Below, piece by piece: positions 8,154 to 16,516 of a stretch of 64,000 nucleotides of DNA. Below the pieces are notes generated by a model. That model worked only from the letters and a program-made list of their open reading frames with translations. It was not told the origin of the DNA and made no database searches. The stretch comes from Gammaproteobacteria bacterium (lineage in GTDB: Bacteria; Pseudomonadota; Gammaproteobacteria; Pseudomonadales; Azotimanducaceae). Made by a program: the position numbers and the translations under genes. The stretch's first letter is position 1; the number at the start of each line of letters is the position of its first letter. The stretch covers positions 1 through 64,000 of the forward strand of contig JAFIFJ010000038.1 of the NCBI GenBank assembly GCA_020832085.1, read 5' to 3'.

Positions 8154-9688
8154 CCGGGCCGGTGCTCATGTCAGACCGGGCTTCGGCCAGGGGCCGGCGC
8201 TGGACCCGGCAGGTCCTCCCTTGGTGTGTGGCCAGCCTGCTGATGCTCGCCCTGTCTGCCTCCGCAGAGCGGACGCTGGTGGTCGGCAGCAAGAACTTCA
8301 CCGAGTCCTATCTGCTCGGCGAGATCATGGCGCAACGCCTCGAAGGGAAGGGTTGGCGCGTGACGCGCCGCTTTGGCCTCGGCGGGACGCTGATCTGCTA
8401 CGAGGCATTGGTCAGTGGGGAGATCGATCTCTACGTCGAGTACACGGGCACCATCACTGAAGTGATCCTGGCCGGGGACGTGGCCCCGGAGCGTGATGCC
8501 CTGAAGGCCCCGCTGGCGGAAATCGGACTGCTGCCCCTGCCGGAACTGGGCTTCGACAACACCTACGCGGTGGTGCTGACCGCAGATCGTGCGGCAGAGC
8601 TTGGCGTGACCCGGCTCAGTCAATTGGCTGACCTGCCCACCTTGCGCGTGGCGTTCAGTCACGAATTCCTGCGCAGGCAGGATGGCTGGCCGGGTCTGCG
8701 CGAACGCTACGGGCTGCGTCAGCGGCCGGTGGGTATCGAACACGGTCTGTCCTATCAGGCCCTGCTGCGGGGCAGCATCGATGCCACGGACGCCTACTCC
8801 ACGGATGGTGACCTCGAACGTTATGGTCTGGTGACCCTTCAGGACGATCGCGCCTTCTTTCCGCGTTATGCGGCGCTGCCGCTGGCGCGGGACGATCTTC
8901 CCGAAGGGGCCCGGGCGGTATTGGCCGATCTGGCCGGCCGCATCGACGACGAGCGTATGCGGCGGCTGAATGCGGAAGTGGTCGTCGGCCAGCGCTCCTT
9001 TGCAGCCGTGGCGGCGGACTTCCTGGCTGCGGAGGGATTCGATGCCAGCCCGGTGGCGTCTGCGACCTGGCGCGACGAACTGCTGGCCAATACCGTTCGC
9101 CACCTGCAGCTGACCCTCATAGCCCTCGGGCTTGCGGTCCTGCTGGGCCTGCCCCTGGGCGTGCTCGTCCACCGATCCCGGCGTGCCTCCCGCGTGGTGC
9201 TCTACGCAGCCGGTCTGCTGCAGACGATTCCGTCCATTGCACTGCTGGCGCTGATGATTCCCGTCTTCGGCATCGGGGTGCTGCCGGCCATCGCGGCCCT
9301 GCTGCTGTACTCCCTGCTGCCGATACTTCGGGCAACGGTTACGGCATTGGTCAGCGTCGATCCGCTGCTGCGACGGGTGGCCGTCGGCATGGGACTGACC
9401 GACTTCCAGCAGGTCCGCCATCTCCTGCTGCCGCTTGCCCTTCCCAACGTGCTGGCGGGGGTGCGCACGGCGGCGGTGATCAGCATAGGCACCGCAACTT
9501 TGGCCGCGTTCGTGGGTGCCGGGGGGCTCGGTCAACCCATCGTCACCGGGCTGGCGTTGAACGATCCGGGCCTGATCCTGCAGGGAGCGATTCCGGCCGC
9601 GCTTCTGGCGGTGGCAACGGAACTCTGCTTCGAGGCGCTGGAGCGCTGGCTGATCCCTGCGCATATGCGCAGCGCGTCTTCGGTCTGA
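8150..9688 (+). CDS. Fused substrate-binding protein/permease of an osmoprotectant-type ABC importer
   Basis: 512 residues. A signal-anchor-like hydrophobic stretch (about 22-39) precedes an OpuAC/ProX-type periplasmic binding domain (about 41-300) with the family sequences VGSKNFTES and YVEYTGT. A membrane domain with five or six helices (about 312-505) follows and contains the binding-protein-dependent permease loop around LGLTDFQQVRHLLLPLALP. One polypeptide thus supplies both the ligand receptor and the channel, homodimerising on the ATPase encoded just upstream. The order is receptor first, channel second, opposite to the better-known channel-receptor fusions such as EgtU. The ligand is probably a quaternary amine or betaine. 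Confidence 0.87.
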   Translation: MTGPVLMSDRASARGRRWTRQVLPWCVASLLMLALSASAERTLVVGSKNFTESYLLGEIMAQRLEGKGWRVTRRFGLGGTLICYEALVSGEIDLYVEYTGTITEVILAGDVAPERDALKAPLAEIGLLPLPELGFDNTYAVVLTADRAAELGVTRLSQLADLPTLRVAFSHEFLRRQDGWPGLRERYGLRQRPVGIEHGLSYQALLRGSIDATDAYSTDGDLERYGLVTLQDDRAFFPRYAALPLARDDLPEGARAVLADLAGRIDDERMRRLNAEVVVGQRSFAAVAADFLAAEGFDASPVASATWRDELLANTVRHLQLTLIALGLAVLLGLPLGVLVHRSRRASRVVLYAAGLLQTIPSIALLALMIPVFGIGVLPAIAALLLYSLLPILRATVTALVSVDPLLRRVAVGMGLTDFQQVRHLLLPLALPNVLAGVRTAAVISIGTATLAAFVGAGGLGQPIVTGLALNDPGLILQGAIPAALLAVATELCFEALERWLIPAHMRSASSV

Positions 9689-9718
9689 ACCGGATGGCCC
9701 AGACCCCAGTGCCAGGCT

Positions 9719-11026
9719 TCAGTCCATCGGCGGCAGTTCGTGCAGGGACTGGAAGGCGGACAGGGCGCGGCAGAGGGTGAACGGGTCCTCGCTTCCGCAC
9801 AGCTCGCGGACGGAGTGCATGGCCAGTTGGGGGATGCCCACATCGAGTGTGCGTACGCCGAGTTCACTGGCCGTGATGGGGCCGATGGTGCTGCCGCAGG
9901 CCATGTCGCTGCGGACGACGAAGCTCTGCACGGGGATGTCGAGCTTGCCGCAAAGGTGGCGGAACAACGCCTGGGTCGCGCTGTTGGAGGCATAGCGCTG
10001 ATTGGCGTTGACCTTGATGACCGGGCCGCCATTGAGCCTGGGGCCGTGGTTGCTGTCGTGGCGATCGGCATAATTCGGATGCAGGGCGTGGGCGTTGTCC
10101 GCGGAAATCAGCATGGAGCGCGCCAGCAGCTTGCGCAGGGCGTCTCCCGTTCCCACCAGCCGTTCCAGCACCGAAAGCAGCAGGGGGCCTGCGGCGCCGG
10201 AACTCGAAGCGCTGCCCACTTCTTCGTGGTCATTGCAGACGAGCAATGCCGGCACCTCCGGATCGGAGTCGAGCAGCGCTTCGACTCCGCTGAAACAGCT
10301 CAGGAGATTGTCGAGGCGGGCGCTGCTGATGAACTGGCCGTTCAGGCCGGTGATGGCAGCGGGTTGGGTGTCGTGGAAACAGAGCTCGTAGTCCAGCACC
10401 TCGGCCACGTCGGCACCTTCGTGCTGCTCGCGAATGCGCTCAGCAAGCAGGGATCGGAAATCGATGCCCGATCCATCGTCGTCCAGGGTGGCGAGCAGGG
10501 GCGGAATGTCGCGCTGGGCATTGACGGATCGGGTCTGGTTGGCCTCGCGATCCAGGTGGATGGCCAGGGAGGGCACCACCGCAATGGGGCGTTCGAAGGC
10601 GATCAATGCGAAGCGCAGGCCGCCTGCGCTGTCGGTGTAGTGAACCCGGCCGGCCAGGGAAAGATCGCGGTCGAACCATGGATTCAGTAAGGCTCCTCCG
10701 TAGACCTCGACCCCGAGCCTGAGGCAACCATGCTCACGCAGTTCGGCCATGGGCTTGACACGCAGGCATGGGCTGTCGGTGTGGGCGCCTACCATGCGCA
10801 GGCCCTGCCGCAGGCAATTCTTGCCGGTCCGCAGTGCCACCAGTGAGCCGCCGTTGCGGACCACGTAGACGCACTGCTGTGGAGCGAGATCCCAATCCTC
10901 GTGTTCCTGAAGTCGGCGATAGCCCGCAGCGTCGAGCCTGCGTGCGAGGTTTTCGACGGCGTGAAAGGGGGTCATGGATTGGTCGAGGTAGCGGAGCAGG
11001 CGCGTCAGGAAATGCGAGTTGTCCAT
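9719..11026 (-). CDS. apeB: M18-family aminopeptidase
   Basis: 435 residues, the usual length for M18 peptidases. The metal-binding and catalytic motifs are visible: [10 protein letters not shown] near residue 80, NDHEEVGS in the middle, and a C-terminal histidine in [11 protein letters not shown]. These enzymes are cytosolic dodecameric zinc or cobalt aminopeptidases that remove N-terminal residues, often acidic ones, from peptides. The ATG has no near-perfect ribosome site but the N-terminus matches the family. It is divergent from the quorum-sensing synthase, and one copy of a 26-bp palindromic motif (11094-11119) lies between the two starts, so shared regulation is possible. Confidence 0.92.
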   Translation of the reverse strand: MDNSHFLTRLLRYLDQSMTPFHAVENLARRLDAAGYRRLQEHEDWDLAPQQCVYVVRNGGSLVALRTGKNCLRQGLRMVGAHTDSPCLRVKPMAELREHGCLRLGVEVYGGALLNPWFDRDLSLAGRVHYTDSAGGLRFALIAFERPIAVVPSLAIHLDREANQTRSVNAQRDIPPLLATLDDDGSGIDFRSLLAERIREQHEGADVAEVLDYELCFHDTQPAAITGLNGQFISSARLDNLLSCFSGVEALLDSDPEVPALLVCNDHEEVGSASSSGAAGPLLLSVLERLVGTGDALRKLLARSMLISADNAHALHPNYADRHDSNHGPRLNGGPVIKVNANQRYASNSATQALFRHLCGKLDIPVQSFVVRSDMACGSTIGPITASELGVRTLDVGIPQLAMHSVRELCGSEDPFTLCRALSAFQSLHELPPMD

Positions 11027-11093
11027 GTTTCCTCAGGGTTTTCCGGTAGCAAAGCAGATGTTCTGAAGCACGCTGGAAAGGGAACAAAACGAC

Positions 11094-11119
11094 GCATGGT
11101 GGCATTGTGCCACCATTGC
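11094..11119. promoter_or_regulatory. Palindromic operator candidate, copy 1 (cqsA/apeB intergenic)
   Basis: A perfect inverted repeat with 9-bp arms ATGGTGGCA and TGCCACCAT around a TTG centre (11096-11116). The wider 26-bp block is identical at 23 positions to a second copy at 16340-16365 beyond the far side of the quorum-sensing locus. It lies 95 bp before cqsA and 68 bp before apeB. No T-run follows, so it is not a terminator. A binding site for the locus's own regulator (the response regulator or the ribbon-helix-helix protein) is inferred. Confidence 0.55.
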
Positions 11120-11214
11120 GCGGTCTTCGGGGCTCCGTGTAGTAGACATTAAGGTTTGCAAATTGCAAGCCCTTGTAGCTTTTTTCCTACACCACGCCAA
11201 TCGCGGGAGCTCCC

Positions 11215-12468
11215 ATGGTTAATGTCGCACAATTGCGGAAGTTGAAAAACCTTCCTCCGCAGGAACCTGATTTTCTCCGCCGTCAGGTGGACAGTTACTA
11301 CATCGACCGCGTTGCCCCATGGGGCGGTGGCCACATCATGATCGGCCGGGCGCCCGGGGAGGATGCCGTGCGCCTGGTCAGCAACGATTATCTCTGCATG
11401 GCTCGCCACCCCGAGGTGATCTCCGCCCAGTGCGAGGCACTCGAAAAGGGCGATTCCGCGCTGCTGATGGCCGCCGTGTTTCTGCACGGCGACAATCCTC
11501 AGGCGCGATTCGAACGCCAGATGGCGCAGTGGATGCACGCTGAATCCGCGGTGCTGTCTCAGTCCGGATGGGCTGCCAACACCGGACTGATCCAATCCAT
11601 CGCCGGTCCGAAGGTGCCCTGCTACATCGACATGTTTGCTCATGCTTCGTTGTGGGAGGGGATTCGTTCGGCACAGGCTTCGGCACACCCGTTTCGTCAC
11701 AATGCGCCGGAGCACTTGGAGTCGCTGCTGCGCCGTCACGGCCCGGGGGTGGTCATCGTCGACTCGGTCTACAGTACCAGTGGCAGCATCGCGCCCCTGA
11801 GCGACATCGTCAGCGTGGCTGAGCGGCATGGTGCCGTCATCGTCGTCGACGAGGCCCACTCCCTCGGCACCCATGGTCCCGAAGGGCGCGGTCTGGTGGT
11901 TGAGCTTGGACTGACCTCACGCGTGCACTTCCGCACGGCCAGTCTCGCCAAGGCCTTCGCCGGCCGAGCGGGGATCGTCACCTGCTCGGAACGCATCGCT
12001 GAGTTTCTCAAGTACACGGCCAATCCTGCGATCTTCTCTTCCGGCCTGCTGCCCCATGAGCTCGCCGGGCTGGAAGCCACGCTGCAGGTGATCTCCCGCA
12101 GTGAGGACCGGCGTCGGCACTTGCATCGGAATGCGGACTACCTGCGCGCGGGTCTCAGCGACCTCGGCTACAACCTCGAACTCTCAGAGGCGCAGATCCT
12201 CGGGCTCGAGGCCGGCCCGGAGCTGGCGACCATGGCCCTGCGGGATGCCCTCGAGGCCCGCGGCGTGTTTGGTTCGGTGTTCTGCGCGCCGGCGACACCG
12301 AAAAACCGCTCGTTGATCCGCTTCACGGTCAACTCCGAGTTGAGTCCTGCGGAGCTCGATCGCGTCATCAGTGTCTGCGCCGAGATTCGTGAAGAGGTGG
12401 ATCTGGCGAGTTGGCCGTCCACTCGCCGTCGCCGTCACCCCCCCCTGGCCGCTGTGGCCAATGCCTGA
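11215..12468 (+). CDS. cqsA: CqsA/LqsA-family alpha-hydroxyketone autoinducer synthase
   Basis: 417 residues, fold-type I PLP enzyme of the alpha-oxoamine synthase family. Blocks characteristic of CqsA are present in order: LSQSGWAANTGL (115-125), CYIDMFAHASLWEG (136-149), HGPGVVIVDSVYST (175-188), VDEAHSLGTHGP (211-222), TASLAKAFAG with the PLP lysine K246, PAIFSSGLLP and GVFGSVFCAPATPKN. CqsA and LqsA condense an acyl-CoA with an amino acid or SAM-derived substrate to make CAI-1/LAI-1-type signals. A generic AONS or KBL would not share the CqsA-specific blocks. A hydroxylase-family gene follows 9 bp later. The C-terminus has a basic, proline-rich tail beyond the usual end. Confidence 0.88.
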   Translation: MVNVAQLRKLKNLPPQEPDFLRRQVDSYYIDRVAPWGGGHIMIGRAPGEDAVRLVSNDYLCMARHPEVISAQCEALEKGDSALLMAAVFLHGDNPQARFERQMAQWMHAESAVLSQSGWAANTGLIQSIAGPKVPCYIDMFAHASLWEGIRSAQASAHPFRHNAPEHLESLLRRHGPGVVIVDSVYSTSGSIAPLSDIVSVAERHGAVIVVDEAHSLGTHGPEGRGLVVELGLTSRVHFRTASLAKAFAGRAGIVTCSERIAEFLKYTANPAIFSSGLLPHELAGLEATLQVISRSEDRRRHLHRNADYLRAGLSDLGYNLELSEAQILGLEAGPELATMALRDALEARGVFGSVFCAPATPKNRSLIRFTVNSELSPAELDRVISVCAEIREEVDLASWPSTRRRRHPPLAAVANA

Positions 12469-12477
12469 GGAGTCAAA

Positions 12478-13323
12478 ATGATGCTGCCATTCACCGGGTG
12501 GGAAATCGTGACTGTGCTGGGGGTCGTGTTTGCGCTCTTCCTGGGTCATTTCCTCGTCATTGCCGGAGCCTTCTATGGAGGCTTCTGGATTTGGGGCAGG
12601 AAGCGCCTGGCGGCGCGGCGTATCCAGCAGCAGCCGCTGCGCGTTGCGCGACCGCTGCGGGAGCTGGCGTTCTCGGTGCTCTCCATCGGGCTCTTCAGCG
12701 TCATGCTGGCGGGCCTCTGGGCACTGGACCGCTTCGGGTTGACGGCCGTTTACTGGCAGGTGTCGGAGTTCGGCTGGATCTGGTTCTTGCTGTCCATCGG
12801 CATCATGGCGCTGGTCCACGACAGCTACTATTACTGGGCTCATCGCTTCATGCATCACCCGCGGGTGTTCCGCCGCGTGCACAAGCTGCACCACGGCTTT
12901 CACAATCCGACGCCCTTTGCGAGCTATGCCTTTCATCCCCTGGAGGCGGTCATCGAGGTGGCGTGGATTCTGCCGCTGGCGCTCGTGATGCCGATCCATC
13001 CTGGGGCGCTGGCCTGCTACGTGGTGTTCCTCACCGTACTCAACGTCATCAGCCACCTCGGCTATGAAACCTATCCTTCCTGGGTGGCGCGGTGGTTCAT
13101 CACCAGTACCCATCACAATCTCCACCACACCCGCGGCCGGGGGCACTTCATGCTCTATTTCAACATCTGGGATCGCCTGATGGGCACCAATGCCCACGAC
13201 TACGAGGCCATGGTCGAGGAAATCAATCAGCGGGCGCGCAAGGAGCGGTTGGCGCATGCCGACCTGCAGACACCGTCGACTGCCGGTGTCCTGCAGGGCG
13301 TCGCTGCGGTTCGGCTGCAGTGA
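12478..13323 (+). CDS. Fatty acid hydroxylase / sterol desaturase superfamily membrane enzyme
   Basis: 281 residues with two membrane-spanning segments near the N-terminus (about 7-30 and 58-80) and further hydrophobic stretches between the histidine clusters. Three di-iron histidine boxes are present: HDSYYYWAHR-FMHH (about 114-127), HKLHHGFHN (about 134-142) and HHNLHH (about 211-216). The family uses oxygen to hydroxylate or desaturate alkyl chains of lipids. GAGGAG stands 5 nt before the ATG and the gene starts 9 bp after cqsA, so they form an operon. The context suggests it modifies the autoinducer or its acyl precursor; that is inference, since hydroxylases of this family also act on membrane lipids and carotenoids. 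Confidence 0.82.
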   Translation: MMLPFTGWEIVTVLGVVFALFLGHFLVIAGAFYGGFWIWGRKRLAARRIQQQPLRVARPLRELAFSVLSIGLFSVMLAGLWALDRFGLTAVYWQVSEFGWIWFLLSIGIMALVHDSYYYWAHRFMHHPRVFRRVHKLHHGFHNPTPFASYAFHPLEAVIEVAWILPLALVMPIHPGALACYVVFLTVLNVISHLGYETYPSWVARWFITSTHHNLHHTRGRGHFMLYFNIWDRLMGTNAHDYEAMVEEINQRARKERLAHADLQTPSTAGVLQGVAAVRLQ

Positions 13324-13368
13324 GCGTTCTCGGCCAGGTAGCGAGGGACGTTCGGGTTCAGGCCGCGG

Positions 13369-14385
13369 TCACGCCTCGCTGTCGAGGCGCTCCAGATAGG
13401 CCTGATAGTGCGAAGTCTCGTCGTCGAAATCGATGTCCACCGGCGGGGACTCGATCAGGGACCAGAACCAGACTTCGCTGCCCGCGAGCCGTTGGCAGGG
13501 GAACAGGTACTCGTCCCATTCGTACTCGGCGGCGTCGTAGTACTCTTCGATGGATTCATAGAAGTAGCCGAGTCGGCGCCGCTTCTGCAGGTCTTCGATG
13601 ACCTTGCGTGGAGCGTTGTGGGCGGCGGCGAACTCTGCCTGTGCAGCGACTTCCTGTTCGTCGAGCACCACGAGACGGTAGAGCACGCCATCGTCCGTGA
13701 GCAGCAGAAAACCACCCGGGCGGGCCACGAGGTAGTACTCGACGAAACGATGTTCGCGGCGCAGGCGGTTGAAGAACTCCTCGAAGGCGCCGTCGCTGAG
13801 GAAGGCCGGCGCGTTGAGCAGCAGGGAGCGTCTGAGCATTTCCGAAATGCCGCGGAAGTAGGCGTGCTGCAGACTTTCAAGGCTGTCCACCACCCGACTG
13901 ACGGCATTGGGGTCGTTCTTTATGATGAAGCGATCGATGACCCCGGCATTGAAGGCTTCCACGGCCACCTTTTCGTCGGCAACGCCGGTAAACAGCACTT
14001 TCTTGATGTGGGGATTCTTGATGCGGGTGCAGAAAGTCAGGCCATCGATGCCCGGCATGTCGTAATCCACCACCACCACGGCGATCTCACGGAAGCGGTC
14101 GGCATTGCTGACTTCGCGCTCGATGAGGCTGATATCCAGGTGAATCAGCTGCTCGCTGCCGGTATCGACCCCGGCCGCACGGTAGTGACTGAAGCAACGC
14201 TGGTACAGGGGTGGCGGGCCCGGGCGATTGATGTGATCGAGCGCTGCCTCGGCCTGCTCGAACATCTGGTAGGCGAGATCCTCGGGAAGCTGCAGGGCCA
14301 GTCCCTTGAGAAAGCTGGCATTGTCGTCGACGAATACCACGGTAGTGGGGAAGAAGTAGGGAAACAGCTGCTGGGAGTCAATCAT
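13369..14385 (-). CDS. lqsR: LqsR-like quorum-sensing response regulator
   Basis: 338 residues. An N-terminal receiver domain has the acidic pair VDDN (19-22), the phospho-acceptor D107 in VVVVDYDMPGIDG, and a threonine/lysine end around LFTGVADEK and IIKND. Between the first and second half of the receiver there is an extended insert (about 55-100), as in Legionella LqsR. The remainder (about 170-338) has no helix-turn-helix that I can recognise and matches in size the unusual LqsR output domain. The gene overlaps the kinase gene by 8 bp, so kinase and regulator are co-translated. Its target is unknown; output may be by protein interaction rather than DNA binding. Confidence 0.8.
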   Translation of the reverse strand: MIDSQQLFPYFFPTTVVFVDDNASFLKGLALQLPEDLAYQMFEQAEAALDHINRPGPPPLYQRCFSHYRAAGVDTGSEQLIHLDISLIEREVSNADRFREIAVVVVDYDMPGIDGLTFCTRIKNPHIKKVLFTGVADEKVAVEAFNAGVIDRFIIKNDPNAVSRVVDSLESLQHAYFRGISEMLRRSLLLNAPAFLSDGAFEEFFNRLRREHRFVEYYLVARPGGFLLLTDDGVLYRLVVLDEQEVAAQAEFAAAHNAPRKVIEDLQKRRRLGYFYESIEEYYDAAEYEWDEYLFPCQRLAGSEVWFWSLIESPPVDIDFDDETSHYQAYLERLDSEA

Positions 14386-15763
14386 GTTGCTCTTCTCCCG
14401 GAAAATTCAGGATGAAACGGGTGAATTGACCGTGGATCGACTCGCATTGGATGTCGCCGCCGAAAGCCTCCATGACCATCTTGCAGAATGACAGGCCGAT
14501 GCCTGAGCCTCGTCCGGCGCTGGAGGACGTGAAGAAGCGGTCGAAGATCCGCGGCAGCACGCTGTCCGGGATGCCGGTACCGGTGTCCATGAAGAACAGG
14601 CGGTTGTGACCATTGGGGTTGGGCTCGGTCCAGATGAAAATCTCACCCTTGCCTGCTGCCGCGACGTAGTACAGCGCGTTCTTCAGCAGGTTGAAAAGCA
14701 CGTGAATGAGCAGGATGTCGGAGCCGCGAAACTGAAAGTCAGCACCCGGCACTACATGTACGAGTCCGCGCTCACGCTCCGATGCGAAGGGGAAGCGGGC
14801 GAGGCCGTTGTGGATGCATTCCCGGACGCTGCAGGCGCGGAAGTCTGAGGGGTCGAGACGCGCGCCGCTGGAGTTGATCAGCAGCATGTCGATGATGGTG
14901 TTGGCGAAGTCGGTTTCGCTCTCGATCCGGGCGAGGGAGTCATGCAGGGTGGCGAGGTGGGCGCGGCGTATGGAGCGCACCTCGAGCCCTGCTGCTGCGG
15001 CGCGCTCGTAGCCATCGATGAGATGGGGGAGATAGCGCTGCAGGCCGCGGGCATCGGATTTGATGCCGAGCAGGGGCGTGCGCAGTTCGTGGGCGATGTT
15101 GCTGCCCACCGACGATACCGCGCGCAGCATCTCCTGCTGAATCATCTCGCGATGGTGGTTGTAGATGCTGCCGCCCACCAGGATGAACAGGTAGACCGGC
15201 ATGGGGGCCAGATAGTCGCGGCTGATGGCCATGAACTCGACGCTGTCGCGATCGATGAGAAACAGGGCCCAGGCGGCCAGCGAGCCGACCAGGAAAGCGA
15301 TTCCCACCAGCAGCCCGTCGTTGATGAGCATGATCAGCAGTGCCATCGCCACCACCATCGACATCTGCCAGACGATGGTCTGCTGGCCGGCATCGTAACT
15401 GTGCACGGCGTTCTGCAGCAGCATGTAGGTAAAGAAGAAGGGCAGGCAGTAGACCATGGCCGCCCAGAAGTAGAACACCAGATAGCGTTCGCACCAGCGC
15501 GGCCAGCGGTTGACGAACATCAGCGGTGCCAGGATCAGGCTGCCGATGATGCGCAGGGTCAAGTTCTCGTAGTCCTGGGGAAACAGCAGGCGCCAGATCA
15601 GGTAGTAGAGCGGATAGCCGAAACAGCCGACTGCAGCCATGGCTGGCAGGTTCGACCGGGAGTGGCGCAGGGCTTCCTGGGCGGACTCGCGCAGGGCGCT
15701 GCTGAGGCGCCAGAACAGCCGGGTGAAGCCGTGCTGGAGTTGGCCTTGGCGCGGATAGATCAT
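14378..15763 (-). CDS. lqsS: CqsS/LqsS-like membrane sensor histidine kinase
   Basis: 461 residues. The N-terminal membrane sensor has about six helices (residues 40-200) and carries the CqsS signature as GYPLYYLIWRLLFPQ (49-63) followed by DYENLTLR. The phospho-acceptor box is AHELRTPLLGIK with H225, then a HATPase domain with N-box FNLLKNALYY and G-boxes DTGTGIPD and GIGLSFCK. There is no C-terminal receiver, unlike Vibrio CqsS but like Legionella LqsS, so the separate LqsR-like protein is the expected partner. It should detect the alpha-hydroxyketone made by the facing synthase. The ATG is 4 bp after the upstream ribbon-helix-helix gene. Confidence 0.87.
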   Translation of the reverse strand: MIYPRQGQLQHGFTRLFWRLSSALRESAQEALRHSRSNLPAMAAVGCFGYPLYYLIWRLLFPQDYENLTLRIIGSLILAPLMFVNRWPRWCERYLVFYFWAAMVYCLPFFFTYMLLQNAVHSYDAGQQTIVWQMSMVVAMALLIMLINDGLLVGIAFLVGSLAAWALFLIDRDSVEFMAISRDYLAPMPVYLFILVGGSIYNHHREMIQQEMLRAVSSVGSNIAHELRTPLLGIKSDARGLQRYLPHLIDGYERAAAAGLEVRSIRRAHLATLHDSLARIESETDFANTIIDMLLINSSGARLDPSDFRACSVRECIHNGLARFPFASERERGLVHVVPGADFQFRGSDILLIHVLFNLLKNALYYVAAAGKGEIFIWTEPNPNGHNRLFFMDTGTGIPDSVLPRIFDRFFTSSSAGRGSGIGLSFCKMVMEAFGGDIQCESIHGQFTRFILNFPGEEQHD

Positions 15764-15767
15764 CGCT

Positions 15768-16088
15768 TCAGTCCAACAGCTCGAGCAGGGCCTGCTGGCG
15801 TTCCGGCGACAGCTGCCGGAAAGCTCGCAGCAAACGGATTTCGAGTTCGCGCTGCTCGGACTGGGTGGGCCGGTCCTGGCGCGGCAGCAGCGGCAGGGGT
15901 TCGTTGACCCCGGGCACGGGCGGCGGCACTCCGGACAGCGTCTGTTCGAGGCGGGCGACGATCTCCGAGTTCATGCTGCGCCGGTAGCCGCGTGCGGCCT
16001 CTGCGATCCGTCGGCGCATACCTCGCGGCAGGCGCACCACGAACTTTTCGGCGTTCTTGGCGCTGGTGGGTGAATCGTCGGTGCTCAT
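15768..16088 (-). CDS. Arc-like ribbon-helix-helix DNA-binding protein
   Basis: 106 residues from the ATG at 16088. Residues about 15-50 (KFVVRLPRGMRRRIAEAARG and SMNSEIVARLE) match the Arc/MetJ ribbon-helix-helix fold: an N-terminal beta strand for base contacts, then two helices, with the SMNSEIVARLE consensus of Arc-family proteins. A proline-rich linker and a C-terminal helical segment (RAFRQLSPERQQALLELLD) follow and may mediate oligomerisation. It is the first gene of the operon with the sensor kinase and response regulator. It is a candidate local regulator binding the palindromes at 11094 and 16340. The open frame runs further upstream but lacks family similarity. Confidence 0.75.
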   Translation of the reverse strand: MSTDDSPTSAKNAEKFVVRLPRGMRRRIAEAARGYRRSMNSEIVARLEQTLSGVPPPVPGVNEPLPLLPRQDRPTQSEQRELEIRLLRAFRQLSPERQQALLELLD

Positions 16089-16281
16089 GGCCTGCCCCGT
16101 TGCGGTTCGCGATCGCGCAGTGCCTGGTGTCGGCGCCTGGGCCCGCAGGGGCTTGTCCTTTGCTCCCGCTGTGAGCCACGCGCGTCGAACGCTGACCCTG
16201 GATTCGACTGCCTTCGATCGTACCGGTTCTGGTTTCCCGCTTGCACCTGCTCCCCCCGCCGAGGGCGGGTGCACCGTGCCT

Positions 16282-16326
16282 GGATCCGTCTTCCCGTACG
16301 GATCCTGGGACAGAGCTTACTCTGTC
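16282..16326. promoter_or_regulatory. Two inverted repeats upstream of the RHH-kinase-regulator operon
   Basis: Two perfect inverted repeats stand close together: GGATCCGT/ACGGATCC (16282-16289 and 16298-16305) and GACAGAG/CTCTGTC around CTTA (16309-16326). They fall in the 430-bp gap between the divergent ribbon-helix-helix and RND genes, which holds no convincing ORF. Neither is followed by a T-run. They could be protein-binding sites or leader hairpins; which cannot be told from sequence. Confidence 0.35.
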
Positions 16327-16339
16327 GTGGCCCTGCAGG

Positions 16340-16365
16340 GCATGGTGGCAATGTGCCAGCAGTGC
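16340..16365. promoter_or_regulatory. Palindromic operator candidate, copy 2 (RHH/RND intergenic)
   Basis: This block differs from the copy at 11094-11119 at only three of 26 positions. It keeps the half-site TGGTGGCA and the partner TGCCAGCA around a 3-bp centre, so one arm has a mismatch. It lies 252 bp upstream of the ribbon-helix-helix gene and 83 to 150 bp upstream of the RND exporter, depending on that gene's real start. Two copies bracketing the quorum-sensing genes suggest a shared regulator. Confidence 0.5.
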
Positions 16366-16516
16366 CCGGGCTACGGGCCCGTGATACAAAACCGGGCGCA
16401 CCGGGAGAGCGCTTCCTTCTTCGTCACAGAACTGCGGGTGATCTGACATTCTCTATCTGGGCATCAATGCACCCTGGCGTCTGGTCGCTGCCTGCAGCCT
16501 GATCCTGCTGCTGCTG

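Noticed and set aside
13324-13368. Terminator between the convergent hydroxylase and response regulator genes
   Set aside because: No stem with a T-run is visible in the 45-bp gap.
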